Shown here one piece after another: positions 63,362 through 64,000 of a DNA stretch of 64,000 nt (the first letter of the stretch is position 1; every line of letters starts with the position of its first letter). The notes beneath the pieces are model-generated. The model made no database searches, was not told the origin of the DNA, and saw only the letters and a list, made by a program, of their open reading frames with translations. Origin of the DNA: Aestuariicoccus sp032586235. GTDB lineage: Bacteria > Pseudomonadota > Alphaproteobacteria > Rhodobacterales > Rhodobacteraceae. The stretch covers positions 42,284-106,283 of the forward strand of contig NZ_JAWHTD010000013.1 in NCBI RefSeq assembly GCF_032586235.1, written 5' to 3'. The translations under genes were made by a program, and so were the position numbers.

Positions 63362-63380
63362 GGCAGCCCATCGGGCTGCC
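63362..63380 (+). terminator. Hairpin after tpa
   Basis: GGCAGCCC-ATC-GGGCTGCC, a perfect 8-bp stem starting 23 nt after the tpa stop, followed by ACAAAAC. No T-run, so it may be a weak terminator. Downstream base composition changes to lower GC. Confidence 0.55.
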
Positions 63381-63566
63381 ACAAAACATATCAAGACATT
63401 GATAACAAAACACTTATTCGCCTTTGATCAGGCGAACTAGCCTATATGCTGGCCATTGGCCAAAGTGTTAGGGAAGAAGTGGGCACCGCTGTGTTGTATG
63501 TCAGAACATGCCCAGCCTGAACTAGCACTCGAACTACGCGCGCGCGTAGAGATGATTCAATGGAAT

Positions 63567-63827
63567 TCAGCCAACCTTTGAAATCGTCTTCAGCTCCATC
63601 AACCCTTTCCAGTGTCGATATATGTCTTGAGGAGTGTCTCCACCTTTTATCATTACGCCGGCCTCCAAGTTTCTTTCCAACGCATGCCCGGTGAAGTTTG
63701 CGCAGGTTGTGAAGACCGCTTCGTCATCGGACAAAGTGATCTTTGCATGGACAGGGTGTTCAAACCTCATGAAAGTCGAACACTGGCTCAACGGGGTGCT
63801 TGCAGCATAAGAGATCTCGGAAGCACC
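63567..63827 (-). pseudogene. Fragment of a phospholipase D-like (DrmC-like) protein
   Basis: The reading frame from about 63827 to 63567 ends in HAKITLSDDEAVFTTCANFT followed by LERNLEAGVMIKGG, a full HxK(x4)D PLD motif with the neighbouring Asn/Thr. The preceding residues EISYAAS resemble the first strand of the same domain, but the intervening ~40 residues and the entire upstream part are absent and an in-frame TGA lies at 63828-63830. The C-terminus resembles DrmC of DISARM phage defence systems. It is best read as a decayed remnant at the edge of an accessory region. Confidence 0.5.
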
Positions 63828-63830
63828 TCA

Positions 63831-64000
63831 TGTGCTCTCCGTAGTTTCGAGACTGAACCGGTCACGTTCGCGCGAGAAATGGCGGCCATCAGTCCAAGGA
63901 CCCGTTGACATAGTCGAACTGACCCAGGGCACTTTCGCACATGGCCTTGTGCGGTGCCATGCCATACCGAGTTGCTCTAAAGCGGCCATGCCGTGGAGTA
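63831..64000 (-). other. Open reading frame running off the window end
   Basis: In the same frame as the PLD fragment, upstream of its TGA, an uninterrupted frame reads HGMAALEQLGMAWHRTR then GRHFSRERDRFSLETTES. It continues beyond 64000. I do not recognise it; it could be the C-terminus of a neighbouring gene or part of the decayed locus. Confidence 0.3.

Noticed and set aside
63446..63520. Short frame starting MLAIGQSVREEVGTAVLYV after tpa
   Set aside because: Only 24 codons, no clear ribosome binding site and no recognisable family; likely chance in a lower-GC stretch.

Overview
The window comes from a high-GC alphaproteobacterium, almost certainly a Rhodobacteraceae member of the roseobacter/Rhodobacter type. 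Evidence: an FnrL/HemN/cbb3 cluster with TTGAC-N4-rTCAA boxes, ethylmalonyl-CoA pathway genes beside the sdh operon, the single-chain YejABEF importer with a double-NBD YejF, FtsEX next to PlsC, TrcR (DUF1013), and a taurine uptake/Tpa locus. No rRNA, tRNA, CRISPR array or intact insertion sequence was seen. Most of the window is conserved core; only the last ~640 bases, clearly lower in GC, look accessory.

Layout: 0.1-6.0 kb, oligopeptide ABC importer yejABEF. 6.3-19.6 kb, microaerobic respiration: hemN and fnrL (divergent), a PhzF-like gene, a tandem universal stress protein, ccoNOQP, two tiny overlapping ORFs with a divergent LysR regulator, then ccoGHIS. 19.8-21.4 kb, a lysine/ornithine decarboxylase and a small zinc-ribbon membrane protein. 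21.5-25.6 kb, sdhCDA-(two lipoproteins)-sdhB. 26.1-28.7 kb, mesaconyl-CoA hydratase, DUF1737, NnrU and malyl-CoA thioesterase. 29.0-32.97 kb, small secreted protein, TauE-like exporter, mdh and an unknown periplasmic protein preceded by an FNR box. 33.2-42.1 kb, sucCDAB, a MAPEG protein and lpd. 42.5-50.1 kb, plsC-ftsX-ftsE, a zinc-ribbon membrane protein, dnaX, ybaB, recR and an aldo/keto reductase. 50.2-56.2 kb, trcR, RNase T2, prpE, nadK, glyA. 56.3-63.3 kb, an RTX serralysin-like protease, tauABC and the divergent tpa. 63.4-64.0 kb, a decayed phospholipase-D fragment resembling DISARM DrmC.

How the parts fit: succinate dehydrogenase, malate dehydrogenase, succinyl-CoA synthetase and 2-oxoglutarate dehydrogenase form a TCA block; mesaconyl-CoA hydratase, malyl-CoA thioesterase and propionyl-CoA synthetase feed acetyl/propionyl units into it; FnrL would control the cbb3 oxidase, its maturation genes, hemN, the stress protein and an unknown secreted protein.

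The most interesting non-coding signals are: (1) the same double operator, two TGTGATCACA palindromes with starts exactly 20 bp apart, ~130 bp upstream of both sdhC and sucC; (2) a three-copy, non-coding, inverted-repeat element in otherwise empty gaps (about 6.1, 25.9 and 42.3 kb), one copy having 51-bp arms with a single mismatch; (3) a cluster of TTTGC half-sites before prpE; (4) five FNR boxes, one in front of a protein of unknown function; (5) a TauC permease with a large extra N-terminal periplasmic domain.
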